From the NCBI GenBank assembly GCA_003254885.1, contig QANT01007960.1:1-36312 (forward strand): a DNA stretch of 36,312 nt. The letters run 5' to 3'. Origin of the DNA: Purshia tridentata (lineage: Eukaryota; Streptophyta; Magnoliopsida; Rosales; Rosaceae). Position 1 is the first letter of the stretch. Each line of letters starts with the position of its first letter. The position numbers were made by a program, and so were the translations under genes. The notes beneath the pieces were generated by a model that had not been told where the DNA came from, searched no databases, and saw only the letters and a program-made list of their open reading frames with translations. This document shows positions 1 through 9,146 of this stretch, one piece after another.

Positions 1-2
1 CC

Positions 3-134
3 CCCCCTCCTCCCCTCCTCCTGCGGCAGTACCAGCCCTTTGAACCTTTTGATCTGGAAGTTAATCCAGAAGGCTCAACCACCAAGGCTGGAAAGAGGGC
101 TGATGAACAGCAAGTAGAAACTGAATCTTTCTAG
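3..134 (+). CDS. C-terminal end of an unidentified protein (5' partial)
   Basis: Frame 3 is open from the window edge to TAG at 132-134. It encodes a Pro/Leu-rich stretch, then a hydrophilic tail starting RQYQPFEPFDLEV and ending QQVETESF. The tail is rich in Glu, Lys and Thr and reads like a real C-terminus, but I do not recognise the family. The C/T-rich start (1-29) ending in GCAG could instead be the pyrimidine tract and acceptor of an intron, in which case the exon would begin at 30. It lies on the same strand as the KDEL-receptor exons 1.7 kb downstream and shares no recognisable sequence with that family. Confidence 0.45.
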   Translation, partial: PPPPLLLRQYQPFEPFDLEVNPEGSTTKAGKRADEQQVETESF

Positions 135-820
135 ATTCATAAGCATTTGATTATTCTGGATGATCATCATTCGCCATGGTAATCTTAAAGTGAATTGTGT
201 GTCATGTTCAATTTAAAAGATGGCTGGGGGCCTTGGGGATAATTTACAGGGTTTTGCTTGTTATCCTAGGAGTCAATTCATACTAGTGACGTTTGTGTGG
301 ATCGTACCTGTTCATTTGAATGCTTTGAAAGATCAGTTTGAAGTTTTAATTCCTGATGGGTATGGAAGAATGGAAAAAAGGGAATGTGGCCAGGTCGACA
401 GGCTAACCTGGTCACTCTTTCAAGGCATAGCGCGAGTTTACTGATGCAGAATAGTGCGTCTGTTGTATGTACAAGTCTGATATCCTGCTGGAATATCTAC
501 AATTTTAATCACTGAACAATGTAGGGTATGATCTCATTTTAGAGCAAAAGAATCTTAGCTTTCTTCAGGTTGAGAATTAAGGTCTTTACCATGGTTTGGT
601 ATTGAATTTAGAAAAACTTTTTATGGATTAAATAAAGATGAGTTTTTATGGGTACTTTAAAGAATCAGAAAATCCTTTCAAGTTTAGAATGTTTATTTAT
701 TGGTTGGAGGATGGGAGGTGGCGTGATTTCAAGCAAAACTAAATAGGTTCAAATAGGTTCACCAAAAGAGTGTATTCAAAGGAGATATTTTTTCCAGCAT
801 ATATATGCAAACAGTACCTA
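135..820. other. probable 3' UTR and spacer
   Basis: No coding region is supported here. An AATAAA hexamer at 631-636, about 500 bases after the stop at 134, could be the polyadenylation signal of the upstream partial gene. The rest is AT-rich unique-looking sequence. Confidence 0.35.
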
Positions 821-821
821 C

Positions 822-1730
822 CAGTCCTAGATTTCTAGTACTCCAACCCACTACATTTCTAACTCGGCACCGCTTCTTATGCATATGTATGTTGGCCTCC
901 CTCTTTATTGATACTCATCCAATAGGAAATGGAACTATGGAAGCACACAGGCATGAGTGCACACACATATTTGAGCTACTTGTATTTTTTTGTTCTTTTC
1001 ATAGTAGTCCATATTTCATGTAAATGCTTCTTGGTTCTTGGATAGTTTCTTAAACTTTAGAGCATGTTGTGATTATGATTATGTTGGGAGCTAACAGTCG
1101 TAGATTTCTAGTACTCCAACCCACTATGTTTCTAACTTGGCACCACCTCTTATGCATATGTATGTTGTTCTCCCTCTTTATAGATACTCATCCAGTTGTA
1201 GATGGAACTATGAAAGCACACAGGCGAAAGTGCATGCACACATATTTGAGCTACTTGTTTTATTTTTTTTCATATTTGAGCTACTTGTTTTATTAGGCGC
1301 AAGTGCATCCACCTTCTCCACCCACCTTCTCTTTTATTATTCACATTTCAAAATTTATTTTTACGATCTGAACCGTTCATATTTTAGATAATTATTTGAA
1401 GATAATTTCTGCAAAAAATTAACTAAATCGGAAATCGTTTAATCATGTAATTGTTATAAATAAACTAACGGTGAATCAAATTGTTACCAAAACCGTCTGT
1501 TTATTTTATCATAGTTACATAATCAAATACTTTCCGACTTGATTGATTTTTTGTTGAGATAATCTTCATTATTAGATCTAACAAATGAACGGTTCCGATC
1601 ATCAATTTTCGATATGAAATTAGAATAATAAAGGAGAAGGGGGGTGAAGAAGGATAGCATTCTCCTTCATGTAAATGCTTCTTGGTTCTAGGATGGTTTC
1701 TTAAACTTTAGAGCATGTTGTGATTATGAT
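822..1730. repeat. tandem duplication, second copy split by a foldback element
   Basis: Copy 1 (822-1078) and copy 2 (1095-1730) are clearly homologous. Both start CAGTC.TAGATTTCTAGTAC and both end in the same block containing GAGCATGTTGTGATTATGAT. Copy 2 is about 375 bases longer, mostly because a MITE-like element sits at 1311-1653. It also has a local duplication of ATTTGAGCTACTTGTTTTAT around 1240-1295. The insertion postdates the duplication. Confidence 0.85.
1311..1653. mobile_element. MITE-like foldback element
   Basis: The ends form long terminal inverted repeats. Left 1311-1349 (CCTTCTCCACCC, then CTTTTATTATTC) matches the reverse complement of 1616-1653 (GAATAATAAAGGAGAAGG, then GGGTGAAGAAGG) over about 38 bases with few mismatches. 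Inner parts also pair: GAACCGTTCAT near 1370 with ATGAACGGTTC near 1586. There is no coding capacity. It is absent from the other copy of the surrounding duplication, which proves insertion. The superfamily is not determined and I saw no clean target-site duplication. Confidence 0.75.
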
Positions 1731-1854
1731 AAGCATTTTTCGGTCTTCCCTTAATTATATGAATTTATTTTTCATGCTTGTCTAAGCCTATATGTTGGTC
1801 AAAAACTGTGGCAGAAATTAGTTTTAAGATCTTAATTTGCTTGTTTTATTGCAG

Positions 1855-1935
1855 TGCATATCGAGCATTGTACATCTTCAACTGGATTTACCGCTACTTT
1901 ACTGAGGAACACTATGTCCATTGGATAAGTACGAC

Positions 1936-1979
<44 letters not shown>

Positions 1980-2708
1980 GCATGCATGTGTGCAGTGCAT
2001 GATTCAGTTTGGGCATGTCTGCGTGTGAATGCTCTGCATTTATGCATTAGGTGCATCAAAACATGCATTATCATGCTTTGTGTCGTATACATCTTTTTTT
2101 TAGGTGAGCAGGCCTAAAAAGAAAACAACTGACTATTTACTAACGGGCCATGAGCCAGACCAATACAGTCCTCAAAAAATCAACACCCACAAACAGTAAG
2201 AGGCCTTTCAAAAATAGTGAAGCACGCATCCAGAGAGTGACCCAAGTTAGCCAATTTGCAGCTCTGTTTTTTAACCTATAAACACGAGAAAGGTCACTGG
2301 TCCAATCTCTCCTGACCAAACTTTGACAAGCAGAAATCAAATTCACCATAGGGTGGAGACTAATATCCTCCTGGTTGCACAATAAAACTGCAGTGCTTAT
2401 TGTTAACATCTTAACTAAATAGCATATACATCATAGCTAAGTAGCATCTTTGATTTTATTTATTTCGTCCGGGCTGAATGTGAACTTCTCTCAATCATGT
2501 CATTGTTCGGTTCCTGCAGCTTGGATAGCAGGGACTATCCAGACTTTACTATATGCTGATTTCTTCTACTATTACTTCCAGAGGTAGATGCTTCATCTTT
2601 TTCATTTTTCATACAACTAACATTTGTTGATAATTGTATGATTTGGTGACTTAATTATTAATGTTATGCAGTTGGAAGAACAATGTAAGGCTCGAGCTAC
2701 CAGCTTAA
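1855..2708 (+). CDS. ERD2: KDEL receptor (ER lumen protein-retaining receptor), last three exons
   Basis: KDEL receptors are seven-helix Golgi/ER membrane proteins that bind C-terminal K/HDEL and return escaped ER residents in COPI vesicles. Exons: 1855-1928, 2520-2583 and 2672-2708, joined by GT-AG introns with consistent phase. The translation gives AYRALYIFNWIYRYFTEEHY, then VHWITWIAGTIQTLLYADFF, then YYYFQSWKNNVRLELPA and a TAA stop at 2706-2708. This matches the last two transmembrane helices and cytosolic tail of plant ERD2. The first base at 1855 completes a Gly codon begun in an upstream exon. About 145 N-terminal residues are expected upstream, but no matching exon is visible in 1-1854. 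Either the preceding intron runs past the window start (with the reading frame at 3-134 inside it) or this is a gene fragment. Family identity is firm; gene completeness is not. Confidence 0.88.
1936..1980 (+). repeat. (CT)n(CA)n compound microsatellite
   Basis: About 24 bases of CT repeats followed by about 22 bases of CA repeats, starting 7 bases inside the intron after the 1929 splice donor of the KDEL-receptor exon. Confidence 0.95.
2131..2410 (-). pseudogene. LINE-type RNase H domain fragment in ERD2 intron
   Basis: Read on the minus strand, the segment from 2409 down to 2140 stays open and includes LVRRDWTSDLSRVYRLKNRA and ANWL. This resembles the C-terminal RNase H part of plant non-LTR retrotransposon proteins, where 'SRDW...HVYREANRVADWLA' is typical. 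It lies inside the intron between the KDEL-receptor exons, antisense to the gene. It has no start, poly(A) tail or reverse transcriptase, so it is a short fossil. The assignment rests on family resemblance only. Confidence 0.5.
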
Positions 2709-4117
2709 AAATGTCTTTTACAGGCCCACTGGCTGCCAAAGGTTGCAGTAGGATACTCAAATATGTGGTAGTTTGTAGATGTTTCTCATTTTCTTTTTAA
2801 ACCTTTCTTTATTTTTCCTTGAATCTGTGGTAAAAATTTGTTGAGCCACGACAAAGCACAAAACCAGATTATATTAGCAGACTACCTTGCAAGGTGTTCA
2901 AACATGTTACTGTCAGGTGTTGTAGCACATTACATACAACTCTCCACCAAAATGTTTGTAGGGAAATTTTTCTATAAAAATATTGGATTGCAAATTTTTT
3001 AACATGCCAAAGTCTGATTTATTATATATATATATCAATAAATGTATATAAAGTTGATGTCTGTAAAATGTCGTCGATAGGCGTAATACAAATAGTCCTG
3101 TTGAACTTTTAGTTTTCCGTAAGAGGACAGTCTTGAAACTATTTTACACAGGATCAATAAACTGCTCACAGCTACATCTGAAAATGGATCCGATTTGGAT
3201 AGGATAAACCTAAATCCAAATTCGGATTATCGGATTTAAATGATATTTAGATTTATCGGATTCAACTTGTCACGATTAACATTGGATTCAGATTGGATTA
3301 GATATGATTTTATCGGATTATTAGTATTAATCTTAATGTCATTCTTTTCTTGTTTATATGCATTGAGTTTTTTATTTTTACTTTAAATTTATATAAAAAT
3401 TTGTGGATTGTGACCACTTTGAAACACTTTCTTGGTCACCTTCTCTAATAAGCTTCTTATTCTACCCTTAATGGAAAGTCAGAAAAAAAAAAAAACCATA
3501 AAACTCATATAGCAAATCGATTGGTGGACATGAATTATCAAAACTAATATCTAATGCTAGTATCAGTCATGCGTTGAAGATGAAAAAGCCTATTATCTCT
3601 CAAATCCAAAGGAAAGGAAAACGATGAGTTGCATGGAGTGTAATTATTCAAAAGCTAATCTCAGCCGTTGGTTGGAATGAAATCAACGGCTCAACTGTCA
3701 CGTCGGGCAAGCAATCTATCTGTGACTTTTGGATGGTTTTCCATCTTGATTTTCTTGAGAGAGAGGGAGTCATGATGATGGTTTAGAGAGTAAGTAAAAA
3801 GGAGCAGTGGGTATTCATAGGCTTGAGTTTTTCCCCATTCCTGCTTGGAATTGAAATTACTGCCGGTGAATTCTTTGTGACTTGTGGTCTTTCCTTGGGT
3901 TGTTTGGGTTCACCAACCAAAAATTAGCACTCATTCAACATAATTAATTATTCATATCTAAGATAAATATTAAACAATAATACTAATTATACAACATTTT
4001 TAATACCGCATCTATGATAGGAGACCCACCTATGTAAGTAGGTGCTAGACCATACATGTATATAGGCCATTTTCATTGAAGGATATCTTATTTAAGGGTA
4101 TATAAGGAATTTCTTGT
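2709..4117. other. 3' UTR and intergenic DNA with an ATCGGATT-rich patch
   Basis: The KDEL-receptor 3' UTR probably occupies the first few hundred bases. At 3185-3330 the words CGGATT, GGATTAGAT and ATCGGATT recur, a smaller version of the patch at 17.5-18.2 kb. There is an A-tract at 3482-3494 and a short CT/GA-type tract near 3760. I see no gene. Confidence 0.5.
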
Positions 4118-4411
4118 GGGGCTCACACCATACTGTATTTTAATTATCGGAACCGTCTACATTTTAGGTCTCCGTTGAATTCATCATTGCAAAAGATTAG
4201 CCATATCAGAAATTATTTATCTATTTGATTAAATAGTCATCATTTTAATTGTTTATTAAAAATATTTCGTTCGTTTATTTATTTGATCAAAGTAGATAAC
4301 TTAATGATTTTTGATATGTCTAATTTTTTATAAGAATGATATTTGAATATAAATCTAAAAAATTGACGATTAAGATTGTTAAAATACTATATGATTCATA
4401 CAGAGGGCTCC
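4118..4411. mobile_element. diverged MITE-like foldback, related to the one at 1311
   Basis: The left part (GGGGCTCACACCATACTGTA, then GGAACCGTCTACATTTTAG, then CATATCAGAAATTATTTATC) aligns to the reverse complement of the right part ending GAGGGCTCC at 4411, at roughly two-thirds identity by eye. The left arm also resembles the left arm of the 1311-1653 element (GAACCGTTCATATTTTAGAT), so both belong to one broad family. It is followed directly by a (GA)n run. Confidence 0.5.

Positions 4412-4443
<32 letters not shown>
4412..4443 (+). repeat. (GA)n microsatellite
   Basis: An uninterrupted run of GA dinucleotides directly after the foldback element. Confidence 0.95.
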
Positions 4444-4448
<5 letters not shown>

Positions 4449-4764
4449 ACAAGTATCAAGTATGAGACTGAAGAAGATTATGTTTAAGGTTAACTTGATA
4501 TATTAAATGTATTAATATCAGTTTATTAGGGAGCCCTTTACAAAAATAATTTTTGGGACAAAAACTCATAACAGTTTGGTGGTCTAATGGATAAGTCATG
4601 GCGTCTTCATTTGATTGTGTTAGAATCATGTAGAGGAAAAAAGTTTTTTTTTTGGTAGAGTTTTAGGAATTTAGAAAAAACAATTTAATAACTTATGGGC
4701 ACAACAAATGGCAAGCTCTTCAAAACTATGTTGAAGAAGTCTTTGGGTGATAATTATTCGCAGT

Positions 4765-4887
4765 ACACCTACTCTAGATATGATGATATTGCAAACAATG
4801 AATATTATACTTATGTAATTCTTCACCGTACGCCTATTCCAGATATGATGATATTGCAGACAATGAATATTATACTTATGTAATTCA
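4765..4887 (+). repeat. 65-bp tandem duplication
   Basis: Two copies with a 65-base offset (4765-4829 and 4830-4887) share AGATATGATGATATTGCA and ACAATGAATATTATACTTAT with a handful of substitutions. The period is not a multiple of three, so a shared reading frame is not conserved. Confidence 0.85.
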
Positions 4888-6870
4888 TGATGCAATATTG
4901 TAGTATAAAGAAAATTGAGGTGTTATTTATGCAATTAGTGAACCATTATCACATGAAACATATTACATAATTTGCTTACTTCAATATATATATTTTTTCA
5001 ATGTAGTAGGTTAAATAAACATATAGTAAAGTTTCATTCAAAATTTTTGTATTTTAATAACAATTTTTGTCATCTAATTTTTGTTGAAATTTCCATGAAA
5101 ACCAAAATTTTTCTCCTTACTTTGGCCTCGGGGTGGGTATAAATTCTCTTGAATGCTGGAGATACAAGCCTTGATGGTTTGGCCACAAGTTGGACTTATG
5201 TTTGTTCATGAAACACATGGATTTTTAAACATTGATTCATGACTTTTGGTAAAATCGTATCCGCCTAATTTTATCAAGTTTATAAATGTGATTTAAATAA
5301 TATCTCAACAGTTGTCAGTAGATACAAAAATTAATTACATTTTCTTAATATTACTAGAATTTTGTTTTGAATTCACTATTAATGAATTAGGATAATATGC
5401 ATAGTCGTCAAGCATTAAAATTGAGACACCGGAAGCAAGAGAGTTTCCCAATAGATATGCTTTGGGTTTTGAGAATTTCTTCAACCCATGACATTTTCCA
5501 TTGTAAGATCACTTTAATACTTTTTTTATTTTTCCTCTAATTTCATAAGATTTATGCTTCATTTAATTTGTATATACACTTTTTTATGTATGTTCTTAAG
5601 TACTTCAACATAATGTGAAATAGTTTTTATATATGATGATCCTTGTTGTACTAGTTAAATGGTTTTTGTTGTACAATCTTATTTGGTGGATGAATAGATA
5701 ATATGAGAAATTTTGGTTAAAAAGTAACTGCTTAAGAACTTAGTAGTGTTTTATTTCTTTGTTACAATAATTAGGGGAACCAAACTTTTAACCTATTATA
5801 ATTCTAACCAGTTACATCTTACAAGTGAGATTGATCCTCTCTCTCTCTCTTCCTCTTCTCCTCTTCTCCTCTTCTTCTTCTGATGCTAACATATCTACTT
5901 TTTTTTTCCTTATTGCAGTAATCTTAGAATAAATTTAAAAAAAAATTATGAGAAAGTTTTATTTGAAATTACGAATATACATATTAAGAAAGATGAGACT
6001 CGATTCAATCGGATCAATGATTTACTAGAATATCAGACTATATAGAGAAAGGCGGAGGTGGTCCGCCAAAAGATTGAAATGCCGATGATTCAATTAATTG
6101 CTCGGAAAGCTCTGGGCCGCTGAAGAATTGACGAAACCATTGTATGGGGGAAGAGCAAAAAAAATTGCAATTATTAATTATATATGTGTGTATCGCATTT
6201 TGCTTTTAAATTGCAATTAATGTAAGAAAATTTTGGTATTTATCCAACAATTTTTTTTTTAAAAGGAGTATTAGACAAATATATGCATTGCATATTCCAA
6301 ATTAACATAGTTACATGAAATAACTGGACGTTATTCTCATCCAATGTTTGGTTTTTACATACTGGATAATTAATTTTCTAAAGGGGTTACCCTAATTGTA
6401 AGAAAAATAAGGACACTATTTGGGACATCCCTAAAATTGTATCATAACAACTGAAACGGTCTATTTTTTAGATTTATCATAAATGAATATGTTCTTCACA
6501 ATTTAATAAACCTAAACTTGTTTAGTATCTAATTATCGTCAAACAAATAAACAAATATAATATAATACTCAAATAGTTATACAAATGATTATAACACTAA
6601 TCAAATAGTCAAACAATTTCCCAATTTCCAAGGGTATTGATTTTTCGCATGGGTCCTTTTAATTTAGATTGTTTTCTAGAAAATGAATGGCTTTGCTGAA
6701 AATAGTATCTAGCCAAAAAACCTTTATAGTTATCTTGGCTCAAATTTGCAAGAATTTAGCTAAATTAATTCTTAGAGATGCTCTTATATGTGCTTGGACA
6801 TGTTTGTATTTTAGTGCTTGAAGAGTCTGGATTTCTTGTACTACGTCGTGTATATTCTTTAACTGTGATA
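4888..6870. other. AT-rich spacer without a supported gene
   Basis: Mostly low-complexity AT-rich DNA with a CT/CTT-rich tract at 5836-5880. A short stretch at 5990-6115 has codon-like composition (KDETRFNRINDLLEYQTI, a stop, then RKAEVVRQKIEMPMIQLIAR). It could be a decayed exon, but I recognise no family. Around 6440-6600 is sequence faintly like the AACCGTTCAT foldbacks, without clear inverted ends. Confidence 0.35.
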
Positions 6871-7412
6871 TGTTATAACAATATATGAGAGTCAACCCCA
6901 ATGATTAAACTATGAAAATGTGGCATGTGCCATAATAAACTATGAAAAATAAATCTATACCTTATTTAACTAGGAAATCACAAAATCAAATCCAATCATA
7001 ATCCTCAAATCGATCATAATTTCTAACACTCCAGCTCAAGCTGGACATAAGTATCTCTAATGTACAGCTTGACAAAAGAGCATTATGGCAATTGGAAATA
7101 TTTTTGTAGCCAATTTCTTTTGTTTTTGGCGTTTTTTTGGTAAGGTAATTGGAATTATTTTTGTAGCCAATTTCTAGATTCTCTAAGACATTATGGCAGT
7201 AAAAAGAAATAAGAACGCGAAAACAAGACAACGGAAGAAAAATTTCTCTATAGAACCGAAGACCTGTTAAAAATCTTCTCTCAGTTGTTTATTCTTCTCT
7301 GTGACATGGAAAACTTATTCCATAATAAACTAGGAAAAATAAACATATGCTTTATTTAACTAGAAAATCACAAAATCAAATCTAATCATAATCATCAAAT
7401 GCATTTCTAACA
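6871..7412 (-). mobile_element. very short LTR-retroelement remnant (Copia/TRIM-like)
   Basis: Two direct repeats, 6871-7028 and 7265-7412, each run from TGTTA to TTTCTAACA and share a long central block (CCATAATAAACTA, then ACTAG, then AAATCACAAAATCAAAT). Directly right of the first copy is CTCCAGCTCAAGCTGG. On the minus strand this resembles the polypurine tract and 3' end typical of plant Copia elements. Only about 236 bases lie between the repeats and hold no gag or pol. A minus-strand element reduced to its ends, or a TRIM, fits. No target-site duplication is visible. Confidence 0.5.
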
Positions 7413-7840
7413 GCATGGGTGACACGAATTGCATACTAAACATACAACCCAGCACAAATACATATATGCATCATTATTGTGAGGAACCTTAGGAGCACAT
7501 GAACATATATATATTCGATCACTCATGCATTTTCTTAAACCCATATAGTGAGATGGACATAACACAAACTCTAAGAACGCACATAGTAAATAGAAATAGA
7601 AATAGAAAATAACAATAAGAATGCACCTCATTAAGTTTAAGATGACGTATACCCCAATGCAAGCACACAAAAAAAATATATCTATATATAGCCCTAGTCT
7701 AGGCAGATGTCCGCAAGTTTTTTTGCGAATTTTAGCTAACTAACCAGTTGGCCATATAGGAGGGGGGCTCGCATTTTGGTACACCGACCGGTCGGCGATG
7801 TGAAATTCTCAAACAGGCATCCGCACCTGAGAATTTCCGT

Positions 7841-8211
7841 ATATATATATATGAGTCTCATTTAAGAAAAGTAAGAACATCCTCTCTGAGTACCTACCAC
7901 TAGTGTAGTTTTATAATAAGAATTGTTCATATTTTATATCCCTCCTCAAAGGTCATTCCAGTAAAAAACAGCCAAATCGGGTAATCTACACTATACAAAC
8001 AAATACAGTCCTTCTGATAAAATTGAAATGATGTTGGCTATAATAATCTAGCTAAGTTTATGATTTGGTTGATTTTGGACAAGGGTGATCTATGAATAAT
8101 GTTCTAAAATATGAACAATTATGATCATTGAATTGCATATAGGTCCAAAAATTATGTTAGAACTTTTCTTAAAATAAGGATATCCTTACTTGAATATATA
8201 TATTTCCCATA
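7841..8211. mobile_element. MITE-like foldback element
   Basis: TTTAAGAAAAGTAAGAAC near 7861 pairs with the reverse complement of TTAGAACTTTTCTTAAAATA near 8157. The outer ends are AT dinucleotide runs. Inner AATTGTTCATATTTTATAT and ATATGAACAATTATGATC also pair and resemble the core of the elements at 1311 and 4118. No coding capacity. Confidence 0.5.
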
Positions 8212-8240
8212 TTTATACAACCTTTTCTGGGGCGGACACA

Positions 8241-8274
8241 TTTTTTTTTTTTTTTTTTTTNTTTTTTTTTTTTT
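8241..8274 (+). repeat. poly(T) tract with an ambiguous base
   Basis: A run of about 33 T with an N at 8261. Its length is probably uncertain in the assembly. It could be the poly(A) tail of a minus-strand retroposon. Confidence 0.9.
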
Positions 8275-8399
8275 CTGTGTGCATATTTTAGCTGACCGAC
8301 GATTGACTATGTTGGAGGGGGCTCGCATTTGGGCATACAAAACAGTTGATGTCAGAGGGCCGACCGGTCGACAAGGGGAATCCACAATTCTCAATTCGC

Positions 8400-8745
8400 T
8401 TTACATGCTGGGTTTCTAATGATTGAGGTGGTCCAGTGGAGAGTGACTCCAAAGCGGCAGTCAGGGCGGTTCTTGCTCCTGGTGATTTCAATATTTTTGG
8501 CTCCTTGGTGGATGAGGTTCAGGCCTTGTTAGCTCAGTTGTCTTTGTTTTCTATTCGTTCCAACCTTGTAATATTGTGGCTCATAAGTTGGCCCGTTACG
8601 GTTTAAATTGTCCACAATAGATTGTTTGGCTTGAAGATGGTCCTTTTTGGTTATACTTGGTCTAACATCATGATGTAACCATGTGGATTAATAAATCATC
8701 TGAACTAACTTTGTACCGTTTCCTCCAAAAAAAAAAAAAATTAAA
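8400..8745 (+). pseudogene. 3' end of a LINE: RNase H tail, 3' UTR and poly(A)
   Basis: Codons near 8565-8640 read NIVAHKLARYGLNCPQ, a stop, then IVWLEDGPFWLYLV. This matches the end of the RNase H domain in plant non-LTR retrotransposons (usual form 'N.VAHxLARYG', then a 'W..D.P..L' tail). A frameshift separates it from the upstream part (DEVQALLAQLSLFSI). A short 3' UTR is followed by an A-tract at 8728-8741, as expected for a target-primed insertion truncated at its 5' end. Confidence 0.6.
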
Positions 8746-8763
8746 GCCACACTTCTCATGTAC

Positions 8764-8912
8764 TATGATTTGTTTAACTATTAGCAATATCCAAAAGCCA
8801 CTACGTACTTCTTGGCTTTTGAAAATTCCATGAGAGTTCTCTTGGCTTTTGGATATTGGTTTGGTACATAGTAGATTTTGAATTTTGTTGACAGTTTAAG
8901 CAAATCATAGCC
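8764..8912. repeat. short imperfect foldback
   Basis: CTATGATTTGTTTAA and AATATCCAAAAGCCA on the left pair with TGGCTTTTGGATATT and TTAAGCAAATCATAG on the right, giving an interrupted stem over about 150 bases. It could be a small MITE or a hairpin transcript. There is no evidence of function. Confidence 0.55.
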
Positions 8913-9066
8913 TTACATGATGCAATTATAGGCTTTTTTTTTTTTTTGGAAGTCTCTATCACCAAAATTGTTCTTCTAGAATTATAATAATATAGATGGG
9001 CAAGTTATAAACCTGCTTTGTTATTAAAAAAAAGCTTCTTTTTCAACCTAGTCAGTCCAAAAGATT

Positions 9067-9074
9067 TATAAATA
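9067..9074 (+). promoter_or_regulatory. TATA box candidate for the phytocyanin/RRM gene
   Basis: TATAAATA lies 73 bases before the ATG at 9147, a normal spacing for a short plant 5' leader. Inference from sequence and position only. Confidence 0.5.
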
Positions 9075-9146
9075 CCCAGGAAGGAAGTCCCTTCTCATGC
9101 AAACAATATAAGTACGTACTGTGAATCTCAAAGCTAGTTTGTAGCC

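Larger units (their letters stand above)
7700..8392. repeat. two diverged repeat copies carrying a CGACCGGTCG palindrome
   Basis: The segments at about 7722-7800 and 8285-8385 share TTTTAGCT, GGCTCGCATTT and a CCGACCGGTCG palindrome (perfect CCGACCGGTCGG at 7785-7796; CGACCGGTCG near 8363). They flank a foldback element (7841-8211) and a T-tract with one N. The type of repeat is unknown. Confidence 0.6.
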
